Positions 37,972 through 48,702 of a stretch of DNA of 64,000 nucleotides are shown here, one piece after another. The stretch is taken from contig JAODUP010000035.1 of assembly GCA_025642065.1 (NCBI GenBank), positions 142,501 through 206,500 on the forward strand, in the 5' to 3' direction. Position 1 is the first letter of the stretch. Each line of letters starts with the position of its first letter. A model generated the notes under the pieces. It saw only the letters and a program-made list of their open reading frames with translations, made no database searches and was not told where the DNA came from. This DNA comes from Paralvinella palmiformis. Its lineage: Eukaryota > Annelida > Polychaeta > Terebellida > Alvinellidae. Made by a program: the position numbers and the translations under genes.

Positions 37972-39434
37972 TATTTATTTATTTATTCGGCAACGTTACC
38001 TAATCTTAATGACTTCTTAAAATGTACTTTGATGTTGAATCCACCAAAAATTAAACTACAAAAAGATATGATCTTCCCATAATATTTGAGAGAATTTCAC
38101 ATATGATGACACAAAACTTACAATCACATGACTAACATACATATGGACTTAGGAAGGTAATTTATATGGGAGCTAAATTAGTCTACGTTATAAGAAATAG
38201 TCAAATTAATTTACCATCTGATGCTGAAAGAAAGGAAGAAGAATATTGATAGCTTGACAATAAATATGATGTTGTTAAACCTCGCGTGTCACTAATATCA
38301 TATAGTAACGATTATAATTATAAACGAAAAGCAATCCTGTTCATTTAGACCTATACATTAATACACTAATTGGCTTAAAGGTACTGACTATTAATTATGT
38401 ATTTTACTTCAGATAATGGTGTTTTCTTTAATGGTTACTTCCGATATTTTCAATCGAGGAAAAAAGGACGATAACTTACTCGATAAAAGAAACATTGAAG
38501 TAGAGCTTTTTGCCGATTATTTCTAAACTAAATCCGCCGGAAATATCCTGAAATATAAATTGATAATTATTATTATTATCGTTATTATACACCTCACACT
38601 TCATGGCGTACCATAACAAAGTGTGGCCTAGTATGGTGTAGTATGTTGTTGTGTTCTGTTGTACTTCGATGTATTAGGTTGATGTTGAGGTTGTGCATTC
38701 TAGTGCAGTGTAATGTTCTATAGTGTTGAGTGGTCTGGTGTAACGTGGTCTGGTGTAGTGTAGTGTCGTTCGGGTGAGGGGGGAGGGGCCATCATCAACA
38801 TACCACATCGACGATAAACAAATTATGTTTACTGCCATTTCTGTGTTGGACGAACACTTCCGCCTCACCGCCAGCCGTCACGTTAAACGAGTTCCCAGCA
38901 ATAGACATACGTGGAGCGCTGGTGGCTAACAACGCCACTGTTATAGACGATTCTGGGTACAGCCATGATAACTGAAGGAGAAGAAATAATAAATTATCTA
39001 AAAGATAATTCCCATCATTGTACGAGAGTCGCCTCAAAGACGTGCAATGTTCCACTATAATGGCAAAGGTGAATAGGAATACATACTTTTGTATTATACA
39101 CGCTGGTTCCTACTTGTAGGTGTACGATAGGTGCATGAATCTGTGTGGATGTGTTGGCATTTTGCAGGAACACTTAATTAATCTATGATTTCCTCACCTG
39201 AGGGAAGATGGTACCAATACATATGTCGCCCATACAGGTCGTATTCAGGTATCCTCGAAACTCTTCAGGTACCTACAATGTTAATAATGGTGTTCAATTA
39301 TATTTCTTTGGGTGCAGAATACCTAAATAAAGAAACACGTGTATTTCAGAAGCGATTTTTACAATTGAAATTAGTCGTGTTATTTAGACTGAATTTAATA
39401 TGTGTTTACTACTGCTGCATTCATCAGAAGTAAT

Positions 39435-39471
<37 letters not shown>

Positions 39472-40931
39472 CGTTTATCTGTTATGCAAATCATTAGATC
39501 ACAATTCAGTAAGCTTTACAAACCTCACGAAAATTAATGAAACATCTCGAATTTTAGTCTGAAAATTCTTTCTCTGGGATCAGTCACGGGATAATTCGCC
39601 CAGAAGTTGTATCTACGATTCGTAATTTTCTGTACCAATAACTTACCCCAAAATCCTGTTAAATCCCCCCACGCGCTCATGCACACACACACAAAAACAA
39701 ACACAACATACTATTTCCGGTGTGATGTTATAATTCATCATTCCACGACGGAAGGTGGCGTAGAACGCCGAGTTGATGAGATAATCGGTCACATAGAGAT
39801 AGATCATTCTGTTGTCATCGTCGTCATGGTTACCGATCTCTGGGGGATAAAATGGTGGATCTTCCGGGTTGTCTCGATCATAGACAACTCCCTGGAATCG
39901 TACAATCTTAGTTTCAAGTTGATTCTTTTTCTTTATTTACATAGACATATAAAATATCTTGCCGTGTTGATATACGTTAGAACTTCTATAAATATTATTG
40001 ATCGATTGATTTATTGATTGATTGATTGATTGGTTGATTTTCTTCTATTACTACAACAACAATATCTGCTTCTGTTGTTAATACTACAACAATAACATCT
40101 ACTACCCTTGGAATGACTCTTACTAATAACGGTGCTTTATTAAATATACGTTATTAGTATTATCATCATCATAATTAGTACTATCATTAAAAAACGGGGT
40201 GGTAAATATCTCTCATTCGTATGAATTGATTTGCATGCATGCACACGTCCATATAGACATACGCACCGCATTCACACACACATATATACACACACACATA
40301 CACAAGTATTCATACATACGCAGATGCAGATACATATTCGTTATAATATTGTCCTTCCTGACCTTGAATAATACATCCACAGCGTCATCCTGGAAAGTTG
40401 GTGGTTCCAGGACACTGAGATCCAGAAGATATTGATCAGCTACTAGATGTTGTACTGTAATATATCAGGATTATTGTTATTTGTTCTGGGTATTCTAAAG
40501 GTTTTTTTTGGGGGGGGAGGGGGATATTTAATAATCAACTAATTGATGTTTTAAGCTGCCTCATACACACACACACACACACGCACGCACGCACGCACGC
40601 ACGCACGTACACACACACGTGTGTGTGTGTTTATACGTCGGTATGTATGTATGTATATAGGTACGGATGTATATAGGTATATATGTATTTATTTATTTAT
40701 GTACATACGTATGCATTATATATGCATATATGTATGTACGTACATTTGTATTTATGTATGTATTTATGTGTATGTATGTATGTATGTATATATGTATGTA
40801 TATATACATATGTATATATGTATGCGCAAACCCACTCCACACCCCTTACATTTACAACCTGCCAGCAGCTCAAACAATTAACATGATTGGTAGTCACAAT
40901 TCTACTCACAATTCGCATATTAAACCAGTTA

Positions 40932-40976
<45 letters not shown>

Positions 40977-41266
40977 GACGGAAATGATAAACGATCAAGA
41001 CACAAGTTTGTAAAGACGTAAGAAATGGATAATTGTGTCATGCGCAATAAGAATCCATTAACATAACTCCGTACGTACGTGGCACACCACGTAACTTAGC
41101 AGCTAGACGTGTGCTGATTTCAGTCTTCGCTTGATGACACATCTGAGCCGTTATCAAACTGCGGATCTTTTTGGCAAACATCGTTGATCCAACATTAAGA
41201 ATGTCACTGATATAAAAAGGAAGAGAGGACTTATTAAATGAAATAATATATTTTTTAATTATATAA

Positions 41267-41319
<53 letters not shown>

Positions 41320-42872
41320 TTAATGTTTATCTTACCTCCATTGTCCAGTAAATTTTAATTTCACACTTCCTTCCGATTTACAATTTAACACTTCAGTTGT
41401 TGGATGACCGCTGGCATCACGACCTTGGAAACACATCGAACAATATCAGTTAGCGTAAACAAACATCTTATTCTCTGCAGGATAAGGCGTTTCTTAAGTT
41501 CAAACTTTGCCATATAATTTTCCAACCTATATGTCACCTGGTCAAGAATTTACCATGTAATAAACTTACTTATCAGGAAATCTAGTGCGAAGAACATGTC
41601 TTCTCCGGTAAACGTGGCCACGCCTTCTTTTGTTATTTTCCAAAAGCTAAATAATTCACGTTGGTTGAAAAATATTAGAGATAAAATTATCATTATAGGT
41701 AATAAACGGAAAATTAATGACAGGGTGCTAGAAAAATGTAGACAGATCAAACTTATCAAAAATTAGCTTTAAGCGAGATCAACAACGAAAAAAAAAATTT
41801 TAAACGTAAACGACGTAACATTTATCGCCTTGAACATTATGATGCCCTATATATTTCTAATCATAACGTGAATAAAACATTCTAGTTATTAAACTGACGC
41901 GAAGCCGATTTTCGCCTTGTAGTTAGCTGTGATGATCGGGTTGATGTTATAGGCGTGCCATCTCATGCCATAACCGGGCCAAGGTATGGGATACAACCTG
42001 GAGCTAGGTTTTGGAAACTTTTCCATCTTAATGCTGTAAATAGATACGAGAAATTAGTTCATTACAAGGAGTATAATATTACACAAAGTCGTTGTAAATA
42101 TCGAATGAATCGCTGAAATCTTTTTTTATTGCTAACTGAAACATCGTGAATAAACAAGGACCCTGTCAGTGTAATCTACAATATAATCAAATATGTATCA
42201 AAAAGATTAGTTTTTATCTTCTTTTTGAAGGCATCAAGGGAATTCTGAATAATAAATTTTACATGTTTTACATTGAATTATACTACGTATCTTATATTAC
42301 GTACATTAATAATGGGAATGGTGATTACAATAACTTGAGATCACGCTATCGATTAAAATCGATTATGAATGCTTATTACGATTACCCCATCTCTGGTAGT
42401 CAAGTGTAATGGCCAGGTATTTGACCGTCTGTATTAAGATAACTTAATGCAGTGTATTATTCCTACAGCCACTTAATCAACGATTACAGAATATATCAAC
42501 AGTCCATACTGTCATTTACGGTGAGCCCTCGGCCATATAATATATGATGTAGAGATCGGTAAATTCGTTGGACTGCGTAAATAAAACGATTCTACGAAAA
42601 GCACAAAAAAAGGAATGTGCGAAATTTTCATTTCGTAATAATAATAATAATAATACGAGATTTTACATGCCATTTTAACAAAAATTATTTAGAACTGTTA
42701 TCCGAAGTTAATCTATATAATAACATACAGTGAAAACCTAGACATTAAAAAAACTATCTGAAAATCACAAATCGTATTCATGAAAAAGAGAAATGAACAT
42801 AAAATACAATATACAGCCGTATATTTTGATGGGGTTATATAATAAAGCATATTCAATATTATTTTTATGAAT

Positions 42873-42909
<37 letters not shown>

Positions 42910-43602
42910 CATACAACAAATGCACATACTTGTATATCTCTGAAATAAGCCACTTAGTTCAGAAATATAGGTTTTGTAGAGATATAATAATCACGGAATT
43001 AATTGAACAAAGTCATTGTGTATCGATCATTAACAATTAGATGACGGCATCTTTTCTAGCAACAGCTTACTTAACATACAGATGACAGTGTGTTCTTTAT
43101 CAACAGTTTACTTGACATAGAGATGACAGCGTGTTCTTTATCAACAGCTTACTTAACGTACAGTTGACAACGTGTTCTTTGTCAAATACGGACGACAGCG
43201 TGTTTTCTTTCTATATTTTACAAACATTGCCACCATTTCGAAACAATTGACTCAAACTGATGAATGAATCCAATTGTCTATAATCGTAGATGATCGGTAC
43301 CTACTTAGACATGGTGACATCAGTCATACCAAATGATGATTTCATATCCGGTATCTCCACCCGCGTCAGCTGCTTCATCAACATTCGGATGGCGAGACTG
43401 GCAGCTGAATGTCATTAACAAAAAAGTAATTCAATTAGACTTAATCTTTAATAAGTAACGTCTGATATTTAGCATTAATCTTTATTATTTATCATATCCT
43501 TAATGTTGAATTGATATTGTTGCTGTTAATATTGCCAATGTTATTATTCATGTAGGATATTAATGGCAGAAGTAATCGTATCCGTGTACACACACTCACT
43601 CA

Positions 43603-43638
<36 letters not shown>

Positions 43639-43921
43639 TACATACATACATTAGCGCAGACACACACAAGTATACAAATTCGCGCGCGCGCGCACACACA
43701 CATCCACACAGATAAGTCGACCATATTTGTTTTCAACGTTTATGGTTCATTTATATAAAGGTTTATTTATGTATCGATTTTTGGAGGAGTAGGTTTATGC
43801 ATTTGTAGATTTATTCATCTACAGATTTATGGAGGAATAGGTTTTTTCTGGAAGTTTGATTTGGTGTCTTAAGCAAGTCCCATCGCATGAATATGTACCC
43901 TAAAAAAAACATACACGCACA

Positions 43922-43964
<43 letters not shown>

Positions 43965-46005
43965 CAACAAACACACACACACTTATCATAATTCTTAAAC
44001 ATTATTACCTACCAAAATTAAATCCTTTTTGTGTGATCCGTCCAACAAAACCGGGTCTACGTAAGAAACCTACAACAAAAACAAACAAATAGTAAGACCA
44101 AACAATAACAACATAACGGCGATGACAAACACTTAGATCTTCCTATTTAGGCCGATGATAATTATAATGATAATAATTTTAAAGATGACAATAAATACGA
44201 TAATTCGTTCTGTCCTCTCACAACTCTTATAAGTATTGTACGATAAAGTTCATTTAAATATTGCTACTGATGCTGGATGACGATGAACATCGTGTTGATG
44301 ATGATGTTTATGATGACGATGGTTATAACTAAGATGATAGCCATAAAAACAATTATATAGATATTCGGCAATTTTCCATCCGTCGTAAAAGGTGGTATTT
44401 AGTAGTAGCGTAAATTGGGGCCAATCATTTTCTATAAATGACATTTAATGTATTAAATTGCGCTAATTTATGAAAATAATTATGTTTTTGTCTATGTCGT
44501 GGCTAGAAAATAACTAGCTGTATTGTTACAATTGTGTGTGTGTGTGTTTGTTAAAATGCAATATATACGTTCAGATGAAAATGCGAAAGTTTTATTCCAC
44601 TATTATATGACTTGCCGATTCATACATGGCATCGGGATAGATAAAAACAGAAATGTGAACTTAACACAGAATATATGGCTATATTACTAACATATATTTT
44701 ATGTAAAATACGAAATGGCTGTGATACAGGCTAGTAAGTCGATGTCAAGCATTTCCCTTGAATTATATATAAATGCTAGTTAGAATTAACAACTCTCTCT
44801 AAAGTTCCTGACATGTTAGTTATGCTACGTTAATACGCTGAAGAGGATCTAAAGCTGTTTGAAGGGAGATTTATTAGTGTTGACAGAGTGGATAAATTTC
44901 AAAGACAGGAAGGAGAAGGATTATTTAGCAACTTAAATATATCCATTATGCTATACAACTTTATTTCTCCTGGACTATTAAAGGGACAGTCCACCATTAG
45001 GAAATATTTTAAAGTATGTAATGCTTAGAACAGTAACCAAAAATTCCACAATAATAATCACGATATCATAGATATAGAGAAATAATAAGATATAGAGAAA
45101 TAATCCAAACTACTGGAGTGCCGCCATTACGGTTGCGCCGGAAGTCAGATTCGAAGGCCGGAAGGAGAAGACTGAAATGATCTGACGTCACATGAACTCT
45201 CTCTGGACTGACGCGGATTATAATTTCTCTTAAGCGTTAATTTCTGAGCCATTTTGAATCATCTTCCTCTTGTAAGGTTCCTTCTGGCTCAAACTGATAT
45301 GGCTGCATGTCAATCATGACGTAATTTTAACAAGATAATTGCGTTATGTTCTGGAATAATTCTTTGCTCACACTTGTTTACATGCTTTTGTACGGGCTCT
45401 ACAGACTTCAGGTCAACCGGATGCGTTCAAATGACGTAAGCATTCAGGAGCTTCCGGTATCTGTCTAGCTTCAAAATGACGACGCCCACAGACCTTTAAA
45501 GTCGATTAATCATCACTTTGAATTGGATTATTTAATAGGTGGGTTATTTGTTTATACATTTTGACATAATTTATTATATTTGTGAGTACAGCTGTATTAG
45601 TCCTGAAAATTTGAAATGAAGGGGCCTATCCCTTTAAATAGAAGACTCCGTGATATATCATGTCGGCAAGCTGTATATTTGTTTTATTTCACCATCTCCT
45701 ACAACTTCTGCGTATTATCGTATTTCTTAAAACTGGGAATAACTAATTACACTCGGTAGTTAATTGTCCTTAATCGTTACGGGGATTATTAGCTAAACAT
45801 CAGACTTACCATCATCATCATCATCATCATCAATGATGGGTGTCGACACATCATCTGTACTGGCCTCGGCAGCTGGCTCAGTATAATCCAGGACATCTCG
45901 TACCTGATAAACATCGCGCCTTCCTTCGTGTTCACATCGAACTGAGCAAATGGTAACATTCAAGAGCAGGCCGATCACTAATGTGACCAACACGTTGGCC
46001 TCCAT
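34920..46005 (-). CDS. BPI/LBP-family secreted lipid-binding protein, 16 coding exons
   Basis: Bactericidal/permeability-increasing family: binds bacterial lipopolysaccharide and lipids outside the cell or in granules (family knowledge). Coding exons on minus: 46005-45810, 44069-44013, 43404-43305, 42033-41899, 41646-41570, 41423-41336, 41206-41079, 40454-40363, 39891-39712, 39272-39198, 38971-38804, 38547-38480, 37785-37689, 35890-35827, 35425-35343, 35045-34920. All phases agree, giving about 577 residues. The signal peptide MEANVLVTLVIGLLLNVTIC is followed by an acidic linker ending in seven Asp. The N-lobe starts RPGFVGRITQKGFNFAA. Cys203 and Cys241 match the conserved BPI disulfide. The DRMVYL-type block is present as NRMIYLYVTDYLINSAF. 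The C-lobe ends VLLPRIS...GLSLPKVKGLEF and NVFVVATDIGF. A lysine/arginine-rich tail of about 29 residues follows the fold. The donor of exon 13 is uncertain (37689, or 37722 giving 11 residues fewer). Confidence 0.92.
35497..35640. repeat. Small inverted-repeat element in a BPI intron
   Basis: GAATCATTGGTA on the left (near 35498) recurs inverted as TACCAATGATTC on the right (near 35625). The short GC-richer body looks MITE-like. No target duplication was confirmed. Confidence 0.35.
35975..36303 (+). repeat. Minisatellite, unit about 40 bp, about 8 copies
   Basis: The unit contains GTACGTCATACATAAACAGA followed by CGTACATATATCT-GATGTGT. Later copies (from about 36085) are more uniform than the first two. 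It lies in the BPI intron between coding exons 13 and 14. The minus-strand Tyr/Thr/His-rich frame over it is an artefact. Confidence 0.92.
36388..36436 (+). repeat. (AT)n microsatellite in a BPI intron
   Basis: About 49 bp of AT repeats. Confidence 0.9.
36793..37028. mobile_element. MITE-like element with terminal inverted repeats
   Basis: ATATCCAGGACCGGACTTGG on the left (about 36796-36815) and its imperfect inverse CCAAGTCCGATCCTGATAT on the right (about 37006-37024). A shorter inner palindrome joins GGGAGTGATTCC and GGAATCCTCCC. It is about 235 bp, has no coding capacity of its own and lies within a BPI intron. The plus-strand open frame across it is fortuitous. Confidence 0.55.
37929..37984 (+). 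repeat. (AT)n followed by (TTTA)n in a BPI intron
   Basis: AT run to about 37967, then TTTA units to about 37985. Confidence 0.9.
38618..38768 (+). repeat. Degenerate GTGTAGTGTGGTC-type tandem sequence
   Basis: Loose repeats of GTGTAGT and GTGGTCTGGTGTA in the intron just downstream (on minus) of coding exon 11. Confidence 0.55.
39435..39467 (+). repeat. (AT)n microsatellite in a BPI intron
   Basis: AT run between coding exons 9 and 10. Confidence 0.9.
40000..40033 (+). repeat. (ATTG)n microsatellite in a BPI intron
   Basis: ATTG tetranucleotide run upstream of exon 9 on plus coordinates. Confidence 0.85.
40563..40830 (+). repeat. Compound CA / CGCA / GT / GTAT array with a hairpin centre
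   Basis: CA then CGCA runs meet a GT run at a perfect palindrome around 40609-40631, followed by about 190 bp of GTAT-type repeats. An AT array lies at about 40935-40972. The three overlapping Tyr/Val/Cys-rich frames are repeat artefacts. Confidence 0.9.
41265..41318 (+). repeat. (CT)n(AT)n next to a BPI exon
   Basis: The CT run and AT run end about 18 bp from the end of coding exon 6 (41336), within its downstream intron. Confidence 0.9.
42034..43304 (-). other. BPI intron 3
   Basis: Phase-2 intron with donor AA|GTAGGT. It holds an AT array (about 42876-42904) and the minisatellite at 43040. The plus-strand open frame 42146-42409 has no recognisable content. Confidence 0.7.
43040..43210 (+). 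repeat. Minisatellite, unit about 42 bp, about 4 copies
   Basis: The unit contains GATGACAGTGTGTTCTTTAT followed by CAACAGTTTACTTGACATAG. Copies start near 43040, 43081, 43122 and 43164, the last diverging. Confidence 0.85.
43580..43712 (+). repeat. Compound CT / CA / GC microsatellites
   Basis: CT run (43601-43629), CA runs and a CG run, all within BPI intron 2. A further AT run lies at 43925-43954. Confidence 0.9.
44978..45637. mobile_element. TTAA-flanked MITE-like element in BPI intron 1
   Basis: The left end is TTAAAGGGACAGTCC (44978). The right end is GGCCTATCCCTTTAA (to 45637), the imperfect inverse TTAAAGGGATAGGCC. TTAA at both termini suggests piggyBac-type TTAA targeting. About 660 bp, GC-richer than its surroundings, no transposase. 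Confidence 0.55.
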
Positions 46006-46760
46006 GATCTGGAGACTCCGTCAACTCGGAACGAGCAAAACGACGCTCTTCGGGCGGAGACAAAAATGCTAAAAATTAGTCGGCCACGAGCGAGAGTCCA
46101 ACGCAGTATCGGCAACAATCCGTATGAAATTGTGCCACAAGTAAACAACGTTCGGCAGCTGGTAAGGAAGGACCAGTATACGTTCCCGTTAGACACCGAG
46201 CGAGGATCGTACTAATCCTTGGCCGAAGTTTTGCCCCGAGTTCGTATCCAGACCGCAGATGTTCCCGTGGCCGGGACAGTGCCGCCTTCACGCTCGCTAC
46301 GCCGACGAGGTGCGGCCCGCCGGGAGCCCGAAGCGTTCGCTCGCTATCAGCCGATCATCAATCATAACAAGTCGAAGTCTGCTACGCATTAAGCGGAGAT
46401 CATCATCGTCGGATTGGTGTTAGATAGGGCGTTGTGCGTGGTCGTAGGGGGTGGGGGGACGCACGGTTTGTAGGTAAACATTGCCAAAACAACGGCTCTT
46501 TGTCGACCGACTAACCTGGACGCTCCAGTACGTCGAATGGCATGGGGGTTCGCTTCGTTAGCGCCAGTGACAACATCTGGCTTGGATGTGAGAGAGAGAG
46601 GCTAACTAATTGGTCAGTTTCCGGGTTCGACGGCCAAGGTTTGTTTATGTGATGTAGCCCGCTGGCAGTCTGGCAGTTCGCTTAGGTTCATTATTCTATC
46701 CGGGTAATGGACGTCATGGAGCGATAGGTTTATATAAGGCAACGAAAGGCTGAATTGTCG
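46006..46760 (-). promoter_or_regulatory. CpG-rich BPI upstream region
   Basis: CpG-dense sequence upstream of the BPI start codon, including the likely 5'UTR. A TATATAAAC-like string on minus near 46730-46738 might be a TATA element if the transcript starts near 46700. A GA run lies near 46592-46600. Short minus-strand frames here match nothing known. Confidence 0.3.
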
Positions 46761-48349
46761 CTGAGGGGTGTATCGGATTTTAGCCAATTAGATAACACGA
46801 CAACGTTATGGTATTTTGATCAGTCTTCGAACGTAACATCGTAATCCAACACGACCCGGGCTTATTGTTATCTTGTTCGAAACGTACTCGAATTACTTGC
46901 ATGACGGTTCTTTTACTAATGGCTAGGAATGTCAGTTTCATTATCCTGATGAACAGATTGATTATGTTAATCAAGATCAAGTAAATCTTCCCCTCCCCCT
47001 GCCCCGGTGACAGCCTGGATGAGGTGTCTGTAACAGAATGGTCTTTTTCACAGAGATTGGCAATCCTAGGCAAATCGGCGGACCAATCAGGAGCTGGCTA
47101 GCGATTTAAGTTCTCTTTCGTAATAAACAGTTTTTATTGAGGTTATTCGATAAAAATATGTTTTTGACATTTTAAATCGGATTAGTTAGTAGTCAAGAGT
47201 GTGCTGCATTGTGAGAAGATACTGACTCCCCTTTGAAAGTCAAATCCTGTCCAGGATTTACTATTCGATGAAATAACCGTTCCTTCACGGGCCCATTACT
47301 TCAAATTTGTCGGTAAACGTAACAGATATACTCATGCTTATAACATAAAAAAATATTGAACTCACAACTTATTTCTAACAGTGACCTAACAAGTGGAACA
47401 GACTGTATTGATCTCTCGGATCGCTGGCCCTTGTGTCAGTTTGCTTCCTTCACTCACAACCCGATGTATATATAGATAAGGGTATCGAACTTGATTTGAC
47501 ACCATGTCACTTCACCAGGTATTTACTACCATTAGCTTGTGATTTGTACTTAAATGATAGAAATATGTCAACGATTGAATACTCTTTAACAAAGCCCATG
47601 CTCTGATTATAAGGACTGTATTCCTGTAGATGGCGCTGTTTTCCAACCGGCTAAAAGTTAAAAGAATCTCTGAACTTATCGGTAATTTTCTTCATTTTGG
47701 AGTAAAAGCAGAAGAAATGACTCCTACAACTATTTGGTTTGTATAATTATTGTATTTTAGTTATAGTAACTTGTAAAATGGCTTGAAATCAATAATAAAT
47801 AAAGCATGAATCAAGAGTTTGCACTTCATGGGTCACACCAGATGTACCTTCCTGGCCAGTTATAATCGAATAATGACCAGCAGCTGCCAACTGTTTAGCA
47901 AGTTTATTTACCATATTTTAACAACCTTATTTAGACTAACTAACATATTCCTCAAAATAGTGTATTCTTTCAATGGTTTAACCGAAATGCAAACCTGTAG
48001 ACTAAATGCCATGTTTGTAAAAAAAAGTTCCCCGTCCCGCTGAAATGACTATGCTTCGTGTGACCCCAAGATTTCATTTCCCATGTGTCAATTACTTCAA
48101 CCAATCAGAGCTTGGCTTCTCGTAGGTGTCCGGTCACTTCACTCAATTTCATACACGCGGAGCAGGAGAATATAAATACTCATGAAATATCGTAATCTAT
48201 TGGCTTTTGTTAGCATTTATCGATGTCGTGTTTGGTTAAATGTTAAAAAAGTATTCAATTGCCCATCTAAAACCACCGAGTGTATTACGTAAATGACAAT
48301 ATAAGGGTTAGTAAACAGAGTCTGAAACGTCGACCGTACTTATTCACAA
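46761..48349. other. Intergenic sequence with a short hAT-related block
   Basis: AATGGTCTTTTTCACAGAGA followed by TTGGCAATCCTAGGCAAAT (47036-47075) closely matches AATGGTCCTTTTCATAGAGA (19772) inside the hAT relic. The rest holds no supported gene; the small frames at 46780-47073 and 47819-48043 are unassigned. Confidence 0.4.
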
Positions 48350-48359
48350 TCGGAGAGTT

Positions 48360-48692
48360 GTTTGTTTGTTTGTTTTGTTGTTCGGGGAGAATCCCCAGGC
48401 TGTCGCTTATTCAGCACAGCCTCTATTTTGGAGTGATTGGGAAATCTCCTTCCCCACCACTCACAGGGGAGCAGCATGGAAAGATGAAGCCGAAATACCC
48501 TGAGGGTGGTCACTGCCAGCGTTTTAATAATTCAGTGAAGACGGCAGCGCCATTTAACGTGGTCACTCACCCACGATGTAGTGAGCCGAGAAATTAATCT
48601 CTGGAAAAGTTTCGACCTCTTGCTGGGTTCGAACCTGTGACCGTTGGCACCAAGTGCCGGGTGCTTAACCACTAGGCCACCGGAGCTCACTG
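48360..48692 (-). mobile_element. SINE family B, copy 2, with target-site duplication
   Basis: Same head (box A TGGCCTAGTGG, box B GGTTCGAACCC on minus) and body as the copy at 1012, lacking a roughly 40-bp internal block. The tail on the left is (CAAA)n on minus. The 10-bp duplication TCGGAGAGTT flanks it at 48350-48359 and 48693-48702. Confidence 0.92.
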
Positions 48693-48702
48693 TCGGAGAG
48701 TT

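Noticed and set aside
40621..40987. Tyr/Val/Cys-rich ORFs up to 116 codons
   Set aside because: They are products of GTAT and AT repeats on both strands.
42146..42409. 87-codon plus-strand ORF
   Set aside because: It lies antisense within BPI intron 3, is AT-rich, and has no recognisable domain.
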